Part shown: positions 28,716-37,605 of the stretch, in pieces
Position numbering within the stretch: position 1 is the stretch's first letter
Layout: every line of letters starts with the position of its first letter
Assembly (NCBI GenBank): GCA_964391865.1
Contig: CAYMNQ010000002.1
Location: 1-64,000 of the forward strand
DNA: 64,000 nucleotides
DNA from: DASZQL01 sp964391865
GTDB taxonomy: Bacteria > Planctomycetota > Phycisphaerae > Phycisphaerales > UBA1924
Reading direction: 5' to 3'
Position numbers and translations under genes: made by a program
Notes under the pieces: model-generated
Database searches by the model: none
The model's input: the letters and a program-made list of their open reading frames with translations, nothing else
What the model was told of the DNA's origin: nothing

Positions 28716-29298
28716 TTGGATTTTGGTGACTTGTCTGGTGTGTGGTGTCGAACTGATCTGCGTGAGGTGATTGAGAAAACCCGCCGGCGGGCGCATCGAA
28801 CTTGGGCCGGGCTTTCGCCCGGCGTCGAGACGGGTGATCGGCGGCGAGCGGAAGGGTGTGACCCTGAACCGGTTCGCCGGGCGATCGAGCAGTGCTCTGA
28901 CTCGGGCGGGACCGTCTGCAGCCGGCCGCCGGAGCCGGAGGAACCCGACGTGCGGTCCCTCCGTACTATGCGCGCTGCGTCACGGGCGCGCGCACAAACG
29001 TGGATGTAAGCGGGTGCTGACATTGCGCAAGTGGCTGGGTTTCCTGGGTTTGTGGATTTTTCTGCATTGTCGTGACTTTTGGGCGATGGGCGTCATCGGC
29101 GCGCGCACCAATCGTGAACTGCAGCGCGCGGGCGGGTTCGAGGGGACCAACGTCGCCCGGTGATGATGTCGCGGCGAGCGAATGCGCTGCTTGCCGATCC
29201 GTCGGATGCGCGATGCGATTCGCCGAAGCACATCGAAGTTTCAAAGCAGACTTCTATGGCACGACTTCGATGACACAGGCCCAAAGTCACGGAAAAAG

Positions 29299-29326
29299 CA
29301 CCGACTGCGCAGAGCCGCGGTCGGTG
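29299..29326 (-). repeat. GCTCTG stem-loop on the minus strand
   Basis: Read on the minus strand, arms CACCGACCGCG and CGCAGTCGGTG (11 bp, one wobble) enclose GCTCTG, with GTGC before the first arm. It lies 27 bases beyond the gapA stop codon. Confidence 0.75.
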
Positions 29327-29352
29327 GCACGATTTTGGGTAGTACGGATCGC

Positions 29353-30390
29353 TTACTTGATCCCGTCCTTCGCCGCCATGAACTTGATGAGGTCGACGCA
29401 GCGGGCCGCGTAGCCCGCTTCGTTGTCGTACCAGCTCACGACCTTGAAGAACCGCTTGTTCAGTTCGATGCCGGCCTTCGCGTCGTAGATGGAGCTGTGC
29501 CGATCGCCGATGAAATCGCTGGAGACGACTTCCTCGTCGGTGTAGCCGAGGACGCCCTTCATCGCGCCGTTCGCGGCCGCCTTCATCGCGGCGTGAATGT
29601 CCGCGAGCGTCGTGTCCTTCGCCGTGCGGAAGGTGAGGTCGACGCACGAAACGTCAGCGGTGGGAACGCGGAAGCTCATGCCGGTGAGCTTGCCCTTGAG
29701 TTCGGGGATGCAGAGCGTGACGGCCTTCGCGGCGCCGGTGCTGGCGGGGATGATGTTCTGGTAGGCGTTGCGCCCGCCGCGCCAGTCCTTCTTCGAAGGG
29801 CCGTCCTGCGTCGGCTGCGTGGCGGTGGCGGCGTGGACGGTGGTCATCAGGCCCTCTTCAAGCCCGAAGTTGTCGTTGATGACCTTCGCGACCGGCGCGA
29901 GGCAGTTGGTCGTGCAGCTGGCGTTGCTGACGACGGTGTGCTTCGCCGCGTCGAATTTCTCATGGTTCACGCCCATGCACAGCGTCGGCACCTGGGCCGG
30001 CTCGCTCTTGGTCGGCGCGGAGATCACGACGCGCTTGGCGCCCGCCTGTACGTGCAGGTTCGCCTTCTCGAACTCGGTGAAGAGGCCGGTGGACTCGAGG
30101 ACGTAGTTCACGCCCATGTCCTTCCACGGCAGCTTCGCCGGGTCCTTCTCGGCGGACGTCTTCGTCACGCGACCGTTGACGGTGAAGGAGTTCTCGGTGG
30201 CGGAGACGTCAGCGGGCTTGCCGTCAAGCATGAAGCGGCGGTGCATCGTGTCGTACTTCAGGAGGTACGCGAGGTTGTCCGCGGGGACGAGGTCGTTGAC
30301 GCCGACGAACTCGATGCCCTGCTCGGCGCCGATGCGGTAGACCAGACGCCCGATTCGGCCAAACCCGTTAATCCCAACACGAATCGCCAT
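29353..30390 (-). CDS. gapA: Glyceraldehyde-3-phosphate dehydrogenase
   Basis: GAPDH oxidises glyceraldehyde-3-phosphate with NAD and phosphate in glycolysis. The 345-residue protein starts with the Rossmann motif GINGFGRIGRLVYR. The catalytic Cys is in NASCTTNCLAPVAKV, and the conserved WYDNEAGYAARCVDL closes the protein. A short polar insertion at about residue 53 (MHRRFMLDG) and the family-typical NAD loop are normal. The ATG at 30390 follows AAAGGA at about ten bases. It lies downstream of an aminotransferase gene in the same direction (86-base gap). Confidence 0.97.
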   Translation of the reverse strand: MAIRVGINGFGRIGRLVYRIGAEQGIEFVGVNDLVPADNLAYLLKYDTMHRRFMLDGKPADVSATENSFTVNGRVTKTSAEKDPAKLPWKDMGVNYVLESTGLFTEFEKANLHVQAGAKRVVISAPTKSEPAQVPTLCMGVNHEKFDAAKHTVVSNASCTTNCLAPVAKVINDNFGLEEGLMTTVHAATATQPTQDGPSKKDWRGGRNAYQNIIPASTGAAKAVTLCIPELKGKLTGMSFRVPTADVSCVDLTFRTAKDTTLADIHAAMKAAANGAMKGVLGYTDEEVVSSDFIGDRHSSIYDAKAGIELNKRFFKVVSWYDNEAGYAARCVDLIKFMAAKDGIK

Positions 30391-30476
30391 GAGGAACCGT
30401 CCTTTCCCGATGATTGATCGGCCGCGATGCCGAAGAGCGGAAGTTTATTCTGTTACGGGCGTGGGAGCAATAGGGT

Positions 30477-31670
30477 TCATTCGCCCTTCAGCAACCCCGC
30501 CAGCACATCCAACCCGCGTTCCAGCACGGCGTCAGGGCACGCGAAGCTCATGCGGAAATGGGTGTCGCGATCGCTGAAGACGTTGCCGGGGATAATGAGG
30601 AGCTTCTTCGCGAGGGCACGCTCGAAGAACTGCTGCCCGGTCAGCCCGAGGCGCTTGGGGATTTCGACGAACGCGTAGAACGCGCCGCCGGGCTTGATGA
30701 TCTCCGCGACGGGGCCGAGCTTGTCCAACACGAGGTCCCGCCGCGCCTGGTACGCCGCGATGTGCTCGCCGATGTCGGCGTTGAACGTTTCGAGGCAGCC
30801 CCACTGCAGGGGCGTCGGCGCGCAGACGAAGCTGTACTGCTGCATCTTGCTCATCGCTTCGATGAGCGCGCGCGGGCCGGCGGTGTAGCCCATGCGCCAG
30901 CCGGTGCAGGCGAAGGTCTTGCCGAAGCCGCGGACGAGGAGGACGTCTTCCCACGCGCGGTCGAGGCGGGCGGGGCTGGGGCACTTCGGTTTCTGGTTGT
31001 CGCGCCCGGTCGCTTCGCGCGCGTCCTCGAAGGTGAACTCGTCGTAGATCTCGTCGCTGATGAGCAGCACGTTCTTCGCGCGGCAGAGGTCGAGCAGTTC
31101 CTTGCATTCCTTCGAGCTGCTGACCACGCCCGACGGGTTGCCGGGGGAGTTGAAGAGCACCGCTTTCGTGCGTTTCGTGATCAGCGGCTCGACGCGCTCG
31201 GCGGTCATCCTGAAGTCGGGGTACACGGGGCAGCGGACCGCCTTCGCGCCGCAGAGTGTGGCCATGTGCGGGTACGCGACGAAGTATGGGTCGGGGATGA
31301 TGATCTCATCGCCCTCGCCCAGGATCGCCAGCATCGCGATGTGCAGCGCGCCGCTGGTGCCGGTCGAGATGATCAATCCGACGTCGCTGTGCTTCTTGCC
31401 GGAATCGGCGGGCCAGCCGAGGTCGTCGGCGAGGTGCTGCCCGACGCGCTGATGGAGCTCGGGCACACCCTGCGTGAGCGTGTAGCCGTTGCGGTTCTCG
31501 AGAATTGCGCGGATCGCCGCGTCCTTCACGACGTCGGGGACAGGGAAGTCCGGCTGCCCGATGGAGAGGTCGATGCGGTCGGGGATGTCTTGCCCGAGCT
31601 GGAAGACGCGCCGGATGCCCGAGGCGTCGATGGCGCGAGTCCGGCCGCAGATGATCCGTTCGATATCCAT
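30477..31670 (-). CDS. PLP-dependent class I/II aminotransferase (AspC-like)
   Basis: The 397-residue protein is a fold-type I aminotransferase. It has the N-terminal IDLSIGQPDFPVPD, the substrate region FNSPGNPSGVV, the Asp that binds the pyridine nitrogen in LLISDEIYDEF, and the PLP-binding Lys in GFGKTFACTGWRMGY. The Arg binding the substrate carboxylate is in FRMSFACP. It groups by sequence with aspartate/aromatic aminotransferases of the subgroup I-gamma type; the exact amino acid cannot be read from sequence. An upstream terminator separates it from the small basic protein gene. Confidence 0.9.
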   Translation of the reverse strand: MDIERIICGRTRAIDASGIRRVFQLGQDIPDRIDLSIGQPDFPVPDVVKDAAIRAILENRNGYTLTQGVPELHQRVGQHLADDLGWPADSGKKHSDVGLIISTGTSGALHIAMLAILGEGDEIIIPDPYFVAYPHMATLCGAKAVRCPVYPDFRMTAERVEPLITKRTKAVLFNSPGNPSGVVSSSKECKELLDLCRAKNVLLISDEIYDEFTFEDAREATGRDNQKPKCPSPARLDRAWEDVLLVRGFGKTFACTGWRMGYTAGPRALIEAMSKMQQYSFVCAPTPLQWGCLETFNADIGEHIAAYQARRDLVLDKLGPVAEIIKPGGAFYAFVEIPKRLGLTGQQFFERALAKKLLIIPGNVFSDRDTHFRMSFACPDAVLERGLDVLAGLLKGE

Positions 31671-31680
31671 GCCTCAAGCC

Positions 31681-31711
31681 TAAAAGAAATCGGCCCGCGA
31701 GGTGGCGGGCC
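31681..31711 (-). terminator. Intrinsic terminator of the small basic protein gene
   Basis: On the minus strand, GGCCCGC and GCGGGCC (7 bp, 6-base loop) are followed by GATTTCTTTT. It lies between the small gene at 31835-31999 and the aminotransferase start. Confidence 0.7.
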
Positions 31712-31794
31712 AATTGGGTGACGGATTTGGATCAGAGCGGGCGAAGAAAGTTCCGCCCAAGGCTTGCAAAGAGAAAACAGGGGTTGTGGAGACA

Positions 31795-31809
31795 CGGGCG
31801 GGACGCCCG
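31795..31809 (-). repeat. Short GC hairpin with TCC loop
   Basis: Read on the minus strand, CGGGCG and CGCCCG enclose TCC, after a GTGGCG flank. Related hairpins at 42738-42756 and 41955-41972 share the GTGG flank and TCC or TTCT loop. Confidence 0.6.
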
Positions 31810-31834
31810 CGCCACTAGATTGAGGAGGTGGGGA

Positions 31835-31999
31835 TCACGCGCCCTTGCGGACGAGCGTCTTCTTCAGTCCCAGGACGGGCTTCTTCTGCGGGTCAAAGCC
31901 GACAGTTTCCTTGAGGCGGTCGATGCGCTCGTTGCGCTTGAGGACGCTGCGGTTGGTCGCGAGGTTGCCGCCGGTCTTGAGAGAGGGGTCGAGGCTCAT
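31835..31999 (-). CDS. Small basic protein of the PVC-specific family (TIGR04137-like)
   Basis: A 54-residue protein, too short for most ORF filters. It starts MSLDPSLK, contains NRSVLKRNERIDRLKE, and ends with LGLKKTLVRKGA, which fits the pattern of the small basic protein family known from Chlamydiae, Verrucomicrobia and Planctomycetes. The protein is strongly basic with no Cys, which would suit RNA or ribosome binding; the function is not established. AAGGA lies ten bases before the ATG, and a terminator follows at 31711-31681. It is probably a highly expressed monocistronic gene. Confidence 0.88.
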   Translation of the reverse strand: MSLDPSLKTGGNLATNRSVLKRNERIDRLKETVGFDPQKKPVLGLKKTLVRKGA

Positions 32000-32134
32000 G
32001 GTTGTCTGTCCTTCTTCCGTGGTTTGGAAGCAAAGAGGTGTCAGGCAGCCGGAGCCGATGGCCCGGCGAACGGGAACGTGCCGAGGTCGAACAGCCGACC
32101 GCGGCGGGATCGCTGCCGAGCGAGCGCGAGCCGC

Positions 32135-32926
32135 TCACTCCCGCCGATGCTTCTTTGGGAAGAGGTCGGCGAAGTCGGTCGGCCCCTTCTGGTCCCGCTT
32201 GTACTCACGGCCGATCGAACGGAGGCGTTCCTTGTACTGGACGCACTCCTTCGCATCGAGCGTGCCGGCGGGGAAACCGCGAAGGGCGACCACTTGGCAG
32301 AATCCACGATTATCCGCGGGAGCGAGCATTGCTGCAACTCCCTTGCTGACGAGGAACTGCCCGGCCCGCTCAGATTCCGCCCGCGGAAGGTTTGCCACGA
32401 TGAAGTAATTCAGCCCCGGCTCCCGGGGATCGTCGGCGTTGGTCTTGGCGATGACCAGCCGAAGCTCGTGCCGAGCGCCGTTGATCATCGCGTCCTGATT
32501 GGGTGGTGTTTGGGTAATGAGACCTGGGTTGACGGGCGCTTTCGTCGTCGGCGATGGAGCGTTTGTGGGATCGACCACCCCTTCGAACTGCTGCTGAGAT
32601 TCCTGAGACTGCGCCTCGCGGGCCTCGCGTTCGTGCTGCTTGTAGCCGATCACGTAGGCCGCAATGAGCAGGAGCACCGCCGCCGCCGCCGCGATCCAGA
32701 AGTAGCCAACAGGAACGGCGATCACGCGCCCGGGACCGGCGAAGAGCGGGCCTGGCTCGGTCTCGGCGCCAGCGTCCATCGGCTGCGGGCGCGGCGCGGA
32801 AGAAGGCGCTGCGCGAGCCGCGGGTTCCGACGGCGGAACAGCCGGGACACTCGGCGGGGTCGCCGGCGGCTGGGTCGCTCCTCGGATCAGTTCATAGAGG
32901 GCGGGTGCCCTTCGATCGCGGCGCAT
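32135..32926 (-). CDS. Single-pass membrane protein with SPOR-like C-terminus
   Basis: The 263-residue protein has a basic N-terminus (MRRDRRAPALYELIRG), a Pro/Ala-rich linker and one transmembrane segment at about residues 75-94 (FWIAAAAAVLLLIAAYVIGY). A Glu/Gln-rich stretch and a C-terminal alpha/beta domain (about 150-240) follow. The pattern GLNYFIVANLPRAESERAGQ followed by FCQVVALRGF resembles a SPOR domain, which binds denuded peptidoglycan, but the match is by eye. The C-terminal part would then lie in the periplasm. Confidence 0.7.
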   Translation of the reverse strand: MRRDRRAPALYELIRGATQPPATPPSVPAVPPSEPAARAAPSSAPRPQPMDAGAETEPGPLFAGPGRVIAVPVGYFWIAAAAAVLLLIAAYVIGYKQHEREAREAQSQESQQQFEGVVDPTNAPSPTTKAPVNPGLITQTPPNQDAMINGARHELRLVIAKTNADDPREPGLNYFIVANLPRAESERAGQFLVSKGVAAMLAPADNRGFCQVVALRGFPAGTLDAKECVQYKERLRSIGREYKRDQKGPTDFADLFPKKHRRE

Positions 32927-32991
32927 GAGGATTGATTATCGGGTGAGAACGCGCGGCGGGGCAAACTATGGGTGCATGTCGCGGCGGGCGG

Positions 32992-33378
32992 TCACGCGCC
33001 GCCCAGCGCCAGAACGGATGCGATCGCCATTGATTCCGTGTGGCTGAGCGAAACGGCCCAAGAGCGAATCCCCAGCCGATCAGCGGCCTTCGCGGCTTCG
33101 CCCGAGAGCGAGATGGTCGGCCGCCCGCTGGCATCGTTGACCACTTCGATGTCGGTCCACACGATGCCGTGGCGCAGCCCGGTGCCGAGCGCCTTGAGCA
33201 CCGCTTCCTTGGCGGCGAAGCGGGCGGCGAGGTGCTCCGTCTCGCGCGCGCTCGACTTCGCGTACGCCTGCTCCGCCGGGGTGAAGCAGCGCTCGCGGAA
33301 TCGCTCCGGATGATCGGCCAGTAGGCGCGCGATGCGCTCGACTTCGACCAGATCGATGCCGTGACCGACGAGGTTCAT
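32992..33378 (-). CDS. acpS: Holo-[acyl-carrier-protein] synthase
   Basis: AcpS transfers the 4'-phosphopantetheine arm of CoA to a Ser of the acyl carrier protein. The 128-residue protein has the metal-binding motifs GHGIDLVEVER (Asp) and FAAKEAVLKALG (Glu), and SHTESMAIA near the end. Length is normal. The start at 33378 gives the family N-terminus. It is divergent from the TPR/glycosyltransferase gene, with about 80 bases between them. Confidence 0.96.
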   Translation of the reverse strand: MNLVGHGIDLVEVERIARLLADHPERFRERCFTPAEQAYAKSSARETEHLAARFAAKEAVLKALGTGLRHGIVWTDIEVVNDASGRPTISLSGEAAKAADRLGIRSWAVSLSHTESMAIASVLALGGA

Positions 33379-33454
33379 TGCCAGATGCTACCCGCGCATC
33401 GCCCTGATCCCACGCCGCTTGATCCCGGCACCCGAACCCCGCCGACCGGGCCGT

Positions 33455-35284
33455 ATGCTGGCGCGGATGGGCGCGGACGTGTCGGGCAAGTTGAGGCAAG
33501 CGCGCGAGCATCTCGCCGCCGGGCGGCTGGCACCGGCGCGGGCGGCGCTCCGGGCGGCGCTGCGCGATGCGCCGCGCGATCCGGCGGCGAACTCGCTGAT
33601 GTCGCTCGTGTGCCATCAGCAAGGTCAGGCGGCTCAGGCGGAGTACTTCGCGCGCCAGGCGCTCGCCGCCGCGCCCGACAAGCTCGAGCTGCTCGCGAAC
33701 CTCGGGAATCTGCTCTGCACGGGCGGCACGCCTGATGAGGGTCTCGAGTGTCTGCGCCGTGCCGCCGGGAGCGCGCCGGATTCGCTGAGTTTTCAGCAGG
33801 ATTACTGCCGGGCGCTGGCGAGCCTGCGCCGCCCACTGTCTGCGGCGCGCGAAGCTCGGGCCGCGCTCGCGCGATTCCCCGGCGATGAACAGCTCGCAGA
33901 CCTGGCGGCGACATCGCTGCTCGCCGCCGCGAGGATCGAGGAGGCGGTCGACGTTCTGCGCGATGCGCTGGCGCGCTCGCCCGACAGCGTTCTGCTCGCT
34001 TCGGCGAATGCGTTCGCGCTGAACTATCTGCCCGGTGCCGCGCGCGAAGATGTGTTCGGCGCGCACCGGCGCTACGGCCAACTCGCGTCGCGCGGCACGG
34101 AGTTGCTTCCCCCGCCGCCCACGCTGTCGCGCGAGCCGGAGCGCCCGCTGCGCGTTGGCTTCATCTCCCCCGACTTCCGCACGCACTCCGTCGCCTACTT
34201 TGTCGAGCCGATTCTCGAACATCTCGATCGCGTCGCGTTCGCGCCGGTCCTCTTCGCGGTGGGCGGCGCAGCGCCCGACACGACGACTCAGCGCCTGAAG
34301 TCACTCGCGGCGGGGTTCCACGACTGCTCCGCGATGCGTGGGCCGGACATCGCGGCGCTCGTGCGGCGTGAGCGGATCGACATCCTGATCGATCTTGCTT
34401 CGCACACCGATCAGCATTGTCTGCCGGTGATGCGATTGCGCCCCGCGCCGGTGCAGGCGGCGTACTGCGGCTACCCCAACACCACCGGGCTGCCGGGAGT
34501 TCAGTGGCGCCTCGTCGATGCGCTGACCGATCCGCCGGGCGGGCCATCCGCGGCGGACCGATTCGCGACTGAGCGTTTGGCCCGTATTACGCCGTGTTTT
34601 CTGTGCTTTCGGCCGGACGCCGACCACCGGGCGGCGGCGGTGGGTGAGGCGCGCACGGGCGCCGACGATGAGGCGCGCGCGATCACCTTCGGCTCGTTCA
34701 ACGCGCTGCAGAAGATCAACCGCCCGCTGATCGCGCTGTGGGCGCGCGTGCTGGGCGACGTGCCCGGCTCGCGCCTGGTCTTGAAGAATCTCGCGCTGCG
34801 ATCGGAGGAAGTGCGCGAGGACATCGCGGCCCGGTTCGAGTCGGCGGGCGTGCCGCGCGATCGGCTCGAACTCATCGGCTGGACGCCGACCACCGCGGAA
34901 CACCTGGCGTTCTACTCGCGCATCGACATCGCGCTCGACACGTTCCCCTACCACGGCACGACGACGACCTGCGAGGCACTTTACATGGGCGTGCCGGTGG
35001 TCACGATGGCGGGGTCGGCGCACGCGGCGCGGGTCGGGGTCTCGCTTCTGCACGCCGCGGGGCTGCCGGAACTCGTGGGTGACGATGAGGCGGGCTACCG
35101 AGGGATCGCGGCGGGGCTCGCGTCGGATCCGGCGCGATTGGCGGCGTACCGGCGGACGCTGCGAGGACAGTTGACGCGCTCCGCTTTGTGCGATGCGCCG
35201 GGGTTCGCGCGGTCATTCGGCGCGGCGGTGCGAGGGATGTGGGCCGAGCGGTGCGCGACGAGCGCCGGGGAGCACCAGTCGTGA
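33455..35284 (+). CDS. TPR protein with SPINDLY/O-GlcNAc-transferase-type C-terminal domain, copy 1
   Basis: The 609-residue protein has N-terminal TPR repeats (about 10-200) and a C-terminal glycosyltransferase 41-type domain (about 225-600). The OGT/SPINDLY landmarks are visible: FISPDFRTHSVAYF, DILIDLASHTDQH, APVQAAYCGYPNTTG, ITFGSFNALQKINRP, SRLVLKN and DTFPYHGTTTTCEALYMGVP. Such enzymes add a sugar to Ser/Thr or Asn of proteins in the cytoplasm. ATG 33455 or 33467 is the start; neither has a clear ribosome binding site. It is coupled to the paralogue by a GTGA overlap. Confidence 0.92.
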   Translation: MLARMGADVSGKLRQAREHLAAGRLAPARAALRAALRDAPRDPAANSLMSLVCHQQGQAAQAEYFARQALAAAPDKLELLANLGNLLCTGGTPDEGLECLRRAAGSAPDSLSFQQDYCRALASLRRPLSAAREARAALARFPGDEQLADLAATSLLAAARIEEAVDVLRDALARSPDSVLLASANAFALNYLPGAAREDVFGAHRRYGQLASRGTELLPPPPTLSREPERPLRVGFISPDFRTHSVAYFVEPILEHLDRVAFAPVLFAVGGAAPDTTTQRLKSLAAGFHDCSAMRGPDIAALVRRERIDILIDLASHTDQHCLPVMRLRPAPVQAAYCGYPNTTGLPGVQWRLVDALTDPPGGPSAADRFATERLARITPCFLCFRPDADHRAAAVGEARTGADDEARAITFGSFNALQKINRPLIALWARVLGDVPGSRLVLKNLALRSEEVREDIAARFESAGVPRDRLELIGWTPTTAEHLAFYSRIDIALDTFPYHGTTTTCEALYMGVPVVTMAGSAHAARVGVSLLHAAGLPELVGDDEAGYRGIAAGLASDPARLAAYRRTLRGQLTRSALCDAPGFARSFGAAVRGMWAERCATSAGEHQS

Positions 35285-37041
35285 GCTCAGTGCGAGAGAT
35301 TCTGCGGCGGGCGCAATCGCTGCTGAGCGCCGGCCGGCTTGGGCCGGCGATCGAACTGATCCGGCGCGAGATGCGCGGCAAGCCGGACCACGCCGACGCG
35401 TGCGGGTTCCTTGCGCAGTGTCTGTTCGCGAGCGGCGAGCTGGAGCAGAGCCTGTACTACATCCAGCGAGCGGTTCAGCTGCGCCCGGATGTCGGTCTGT
35501 ACTGGTCGCTCCTGGCGGGGATGCTGAACACCGGGGGTCGCGCTGCGGAAGCGGAGAGCGCCGCGCGGCGGGCGGTCTCGATCGATCCGCGCACACCCGG
35601 GGCTCTGCTCGGGCTGGGCGTCGCGCTCATGGCACGAAGGGAATATGACGAGGCCTCCGACCGGCTCATGGAGGCGATCGCGATGAACCCCCGGGATCAC
35701 GAGGCGCGCCGGAACCGGGCGCGGATTCTCGCGGACTGCGGGATGGCCGACCGTGCTGCGGCGGAGATGCGGGCGGCAATGGAGCTTGCGCCGAACGAGG
35801 CGGTGGTGCGCGGGGAACTGGCCTTCTACCTCAACTACAGTCCTGCGGCGGGCCGCGAGGAGGTGTTCCGCGCTCAGGTCCACGCCGCGGAGCTGTTCGA
35901 ATCGGCGCATCCCGTCGTGCGGACGCCGCGTGCTGAACTGAACGCGGAGCGGCGGCTGCGGGCCGGATTCGTGTCGCCTGATTTCCGGTCGCACTCGGTC
36001 TCGTTCTTCGCGGAGCCGGTTCTCCGCCACATCGACCGCGAGGCGTTCGACGTGGTCCTGTACGCGACGCACCCGGGGGTCGATGACACGACCCGGCGTC
36101 TGCGCGGGCTCGGGCACGCGTGGCGGGAGTGCGCGATGCGGAGCGACGCGGAACTGGCGGATCTCGTGAGGAGCGACCGGATCGACATCCTCATCGATCT
36201 GGCTGGGTGGACGGCGGGCACCCGCCCGGAGTTGTTCGCGATGAAGCCGGCGCCGGTGCAGGCGACGTGGTGCGGGTATCCCAACACGACGGGGCTGCGA
36301 AGGATGGACTGGCGGCTTGTTGATTCGGTGACGGATCCGCCGGGCGAGTCAGAACGGTTCGCGACGGAGCGGCTGGCGCGGCTGGACCCGTGCTTCCTGT
36401 GTTACAGCGCACCCGCGGATGCGCCGGTGCCGTCGCGTGCGCCGGGCGACGTGCTGACGTTCGGCAGTTTCAACGCTGCGGCCAAGATCAACGACACCCT
36501 GATCGGTACGTGGTGCCGCGTCCTGCGATCTGTGCCCGGGTCGCGGCTGGTGCTGAAGAACTCGGGGCTGGGCGTCAGGATGGTACGGCAGAGGATCAGC
36601 GAGGCATTCGAAGCGTGCGGCATCGGCGTGGAACGTCTCGAACTCATCGGCTACGTACCGGATCCAGAGGATCACCTGCGGTTGTACGGCACGATCGATG
36701 TCGCGCTCGACACATTTCCTTACCACGGGACGACGACCACCTGCGAGGCGCTGTGGATGGGGGTGCCGGTGGTGACCCTGGAAGGGATGATGCACGCCGG
36801 GCGGGTGGGCGTGTCGCTGCTGAGCGCGGTCGGCCTGCGGGAACTGATCGCGCGGAGCGAAGACGGATATGTGTCGCTCGCGGCGTCGCTGGCGCGTGAT
36901 TCATCACGGCTGTGTGACTATCGGCGCACGCTGCGAGAGCGCATGGCGAGCTCGGCGTTGTGCGATGGTGCGGCGTTCGGTGCTCGCTTCGGCGCGGTGC
37001 TGCGCGAGATGTGGAGAGATCACTGCGTCACAAAGACGTGA
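35281..37041 (+). CDS. TPR protein with SPINDLY/O-GlcNAc-transferase-type C-terminal domain, copy 2
   Basis: The 586-residue protein has the same layout as the gene before it: TPR region (about 10-190) and GT41-type domain, with FVSPDFRSHSVSFF, DILIDLAGWTAG, APVQATWCGYPNTTG, LTFGSFNAAAKINDT, SRLVLKN and DTFPYHGTTTTCEALWMGVP. The start is GTG 35281: its GTGA overlaps the upstream stop and GGGGAG lies eight bases before, so an ORF start at 35188 is rejected. The two copies share most motifs but differ at the third (LASHT versus LAGWT). Confidence 0.93.
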   Translation: MSSVREILRRAQSLLSAGRLGPAIELIRREMRGKPDHADACGFLAQCLFASGELEQSLYYIQRAVQLRPDVGLYWSLLAGMLNTGGRAAEAESAARRAVSIDPRTPGALLGLGVALMARREYDEASDRLMEAIAMNPRDHEARRNRARILADCGMADRAAAEMRAAMELAPNEAVVRGELAFYLNYSPAAGREEVFRAQVHAAELFESAHPVVRTPRAELNAERRLRAGFVSPDFRSHSVSFFAEPVLRHIDREAFDVVLYATHPGVDDTTRRLRGLGHAWRECAMRSDAELADLVRSDRIDILIDLAGWTAGTRPELFAMKPAPVQATWCGYPNTTGLRRMDWRLVDSVTDPPGESERFATERLARLDPCFLCYSAPADAPVPSRAPGDVLTFGSFNAAAKINDTLIGTWCRVLRSVPGSRLVLKNSGLGVRMVRQRISEAFEACGIGVERLELIGYVPDPEDHLRLYGTIDVALDTFPYHGTTTTCEALWMGVPVVTLEGMMHAGRVGVSLLSAVGLRELIARSEDGYVSLAASLARDSSRLCDYRRTLRERMASSALCDGAAFGARFGAVLREMWRDHCVTKT

Positions 37042-37053
37042 GGAACGGCCGCG

Positions 37054-37470
37054 TCATTCCTCTTTGGGCGCGGTCGAACGGCGAGACTTCGGACTCGCCG
37101 TCGATGCTTTGGGCGAGACCTTCGCGGCTCCAGGATCGGGCTTCGAGTCCGCGGCACCCGATGATGCCGCGCCGGACGACCCCGCCGCACACTCCGTCTT
37201 CGTCTTCTGCCCGCAGGCACACGAGTTGGTGTGCACATGCCCGCTCGACGCCTTGCCGTCGGCCTCGGCGGCTTTCTTATATGAGTCGCTGCGATAGTCG
37301 GTTTCGTAGAAACCGCCGCCCTTGAAGATGATCCCCGCGCCGAGCCCGATGAGGCGCTCCAGCGCGTTCTTGCCGCACTCGGGGCACTTCTTCAGCGGCT
37401 TGGCGGACATCGACTGAAATTCCTCGAAACGGTGGCCGCAGGAGGAGCATTCGTAGTCATAGGTGGGCAT
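37054..37470 (-). CDS. FmdB-family zinc-ribbon protein
   Basis: The 138-residue protein begins MPTYDYECSSCGHRFEEF and has a second Cys pair in KKCPECGKNALERL, the FmdB (CxxC_CxxC) zinc ribbon. The following IGLGAGIIFKGGGFYETDY block is typical of the family. A third cluster (NSCACGQ) and an Ala/Ser/Lys tail follow. The function is unknown; members are often annotated as regulatory proteins. The start at 37470 is set by the family N-terminus. It is the last gene of the minus-strand chaperone island, 136 bases after grpE. Confidence 0.9.
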   Translation of the reverse strand: MPTYDYECSSCGHRFEEFQSMSAKPLKKCPECGKNALERLIGLGAGIIFKGGGFYETDYRSDSYKKAAEADGKASSGHVHTNSCACGQKTKTECAAGSSGAASSGAADSKPDPGAAKVSPKASTASPKSRRSTAPKEE

Positions 37471-37605
37471 GTGAAATTTCCAAACTGCAAATTGGCAAAT
37501 GAGCGAATGAGGAGCGGCCATTGATCGGCGGTCAGCAAACACACATCCGACAGTTCATCCAGTTCTTCTTCGCGCTTTCTGCCTCTCTGCGTTCAATCTG
37601 ATTTC

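Larger units (their letters stand above)
28678..29352. other. 675-base spacer without a supported gene
   Basis: Starting just after the purA stop, this stretch holds a heptad array (28679-28715), a hairpin GCCGGGC / GCCCGGC near 28805-28822, and a minus-oriented GCTCTG stem-loop at 29299-29326. Open frames on both strands have no recognisable protein content. It is the convergent junction between purA and gapA. Confidence 0.5.

Noticed and set aside
29353..29647. Start of a 184-residue frame overlapping the gapA end
   Set aside because: It is a shifted frame in gapA with no motif.
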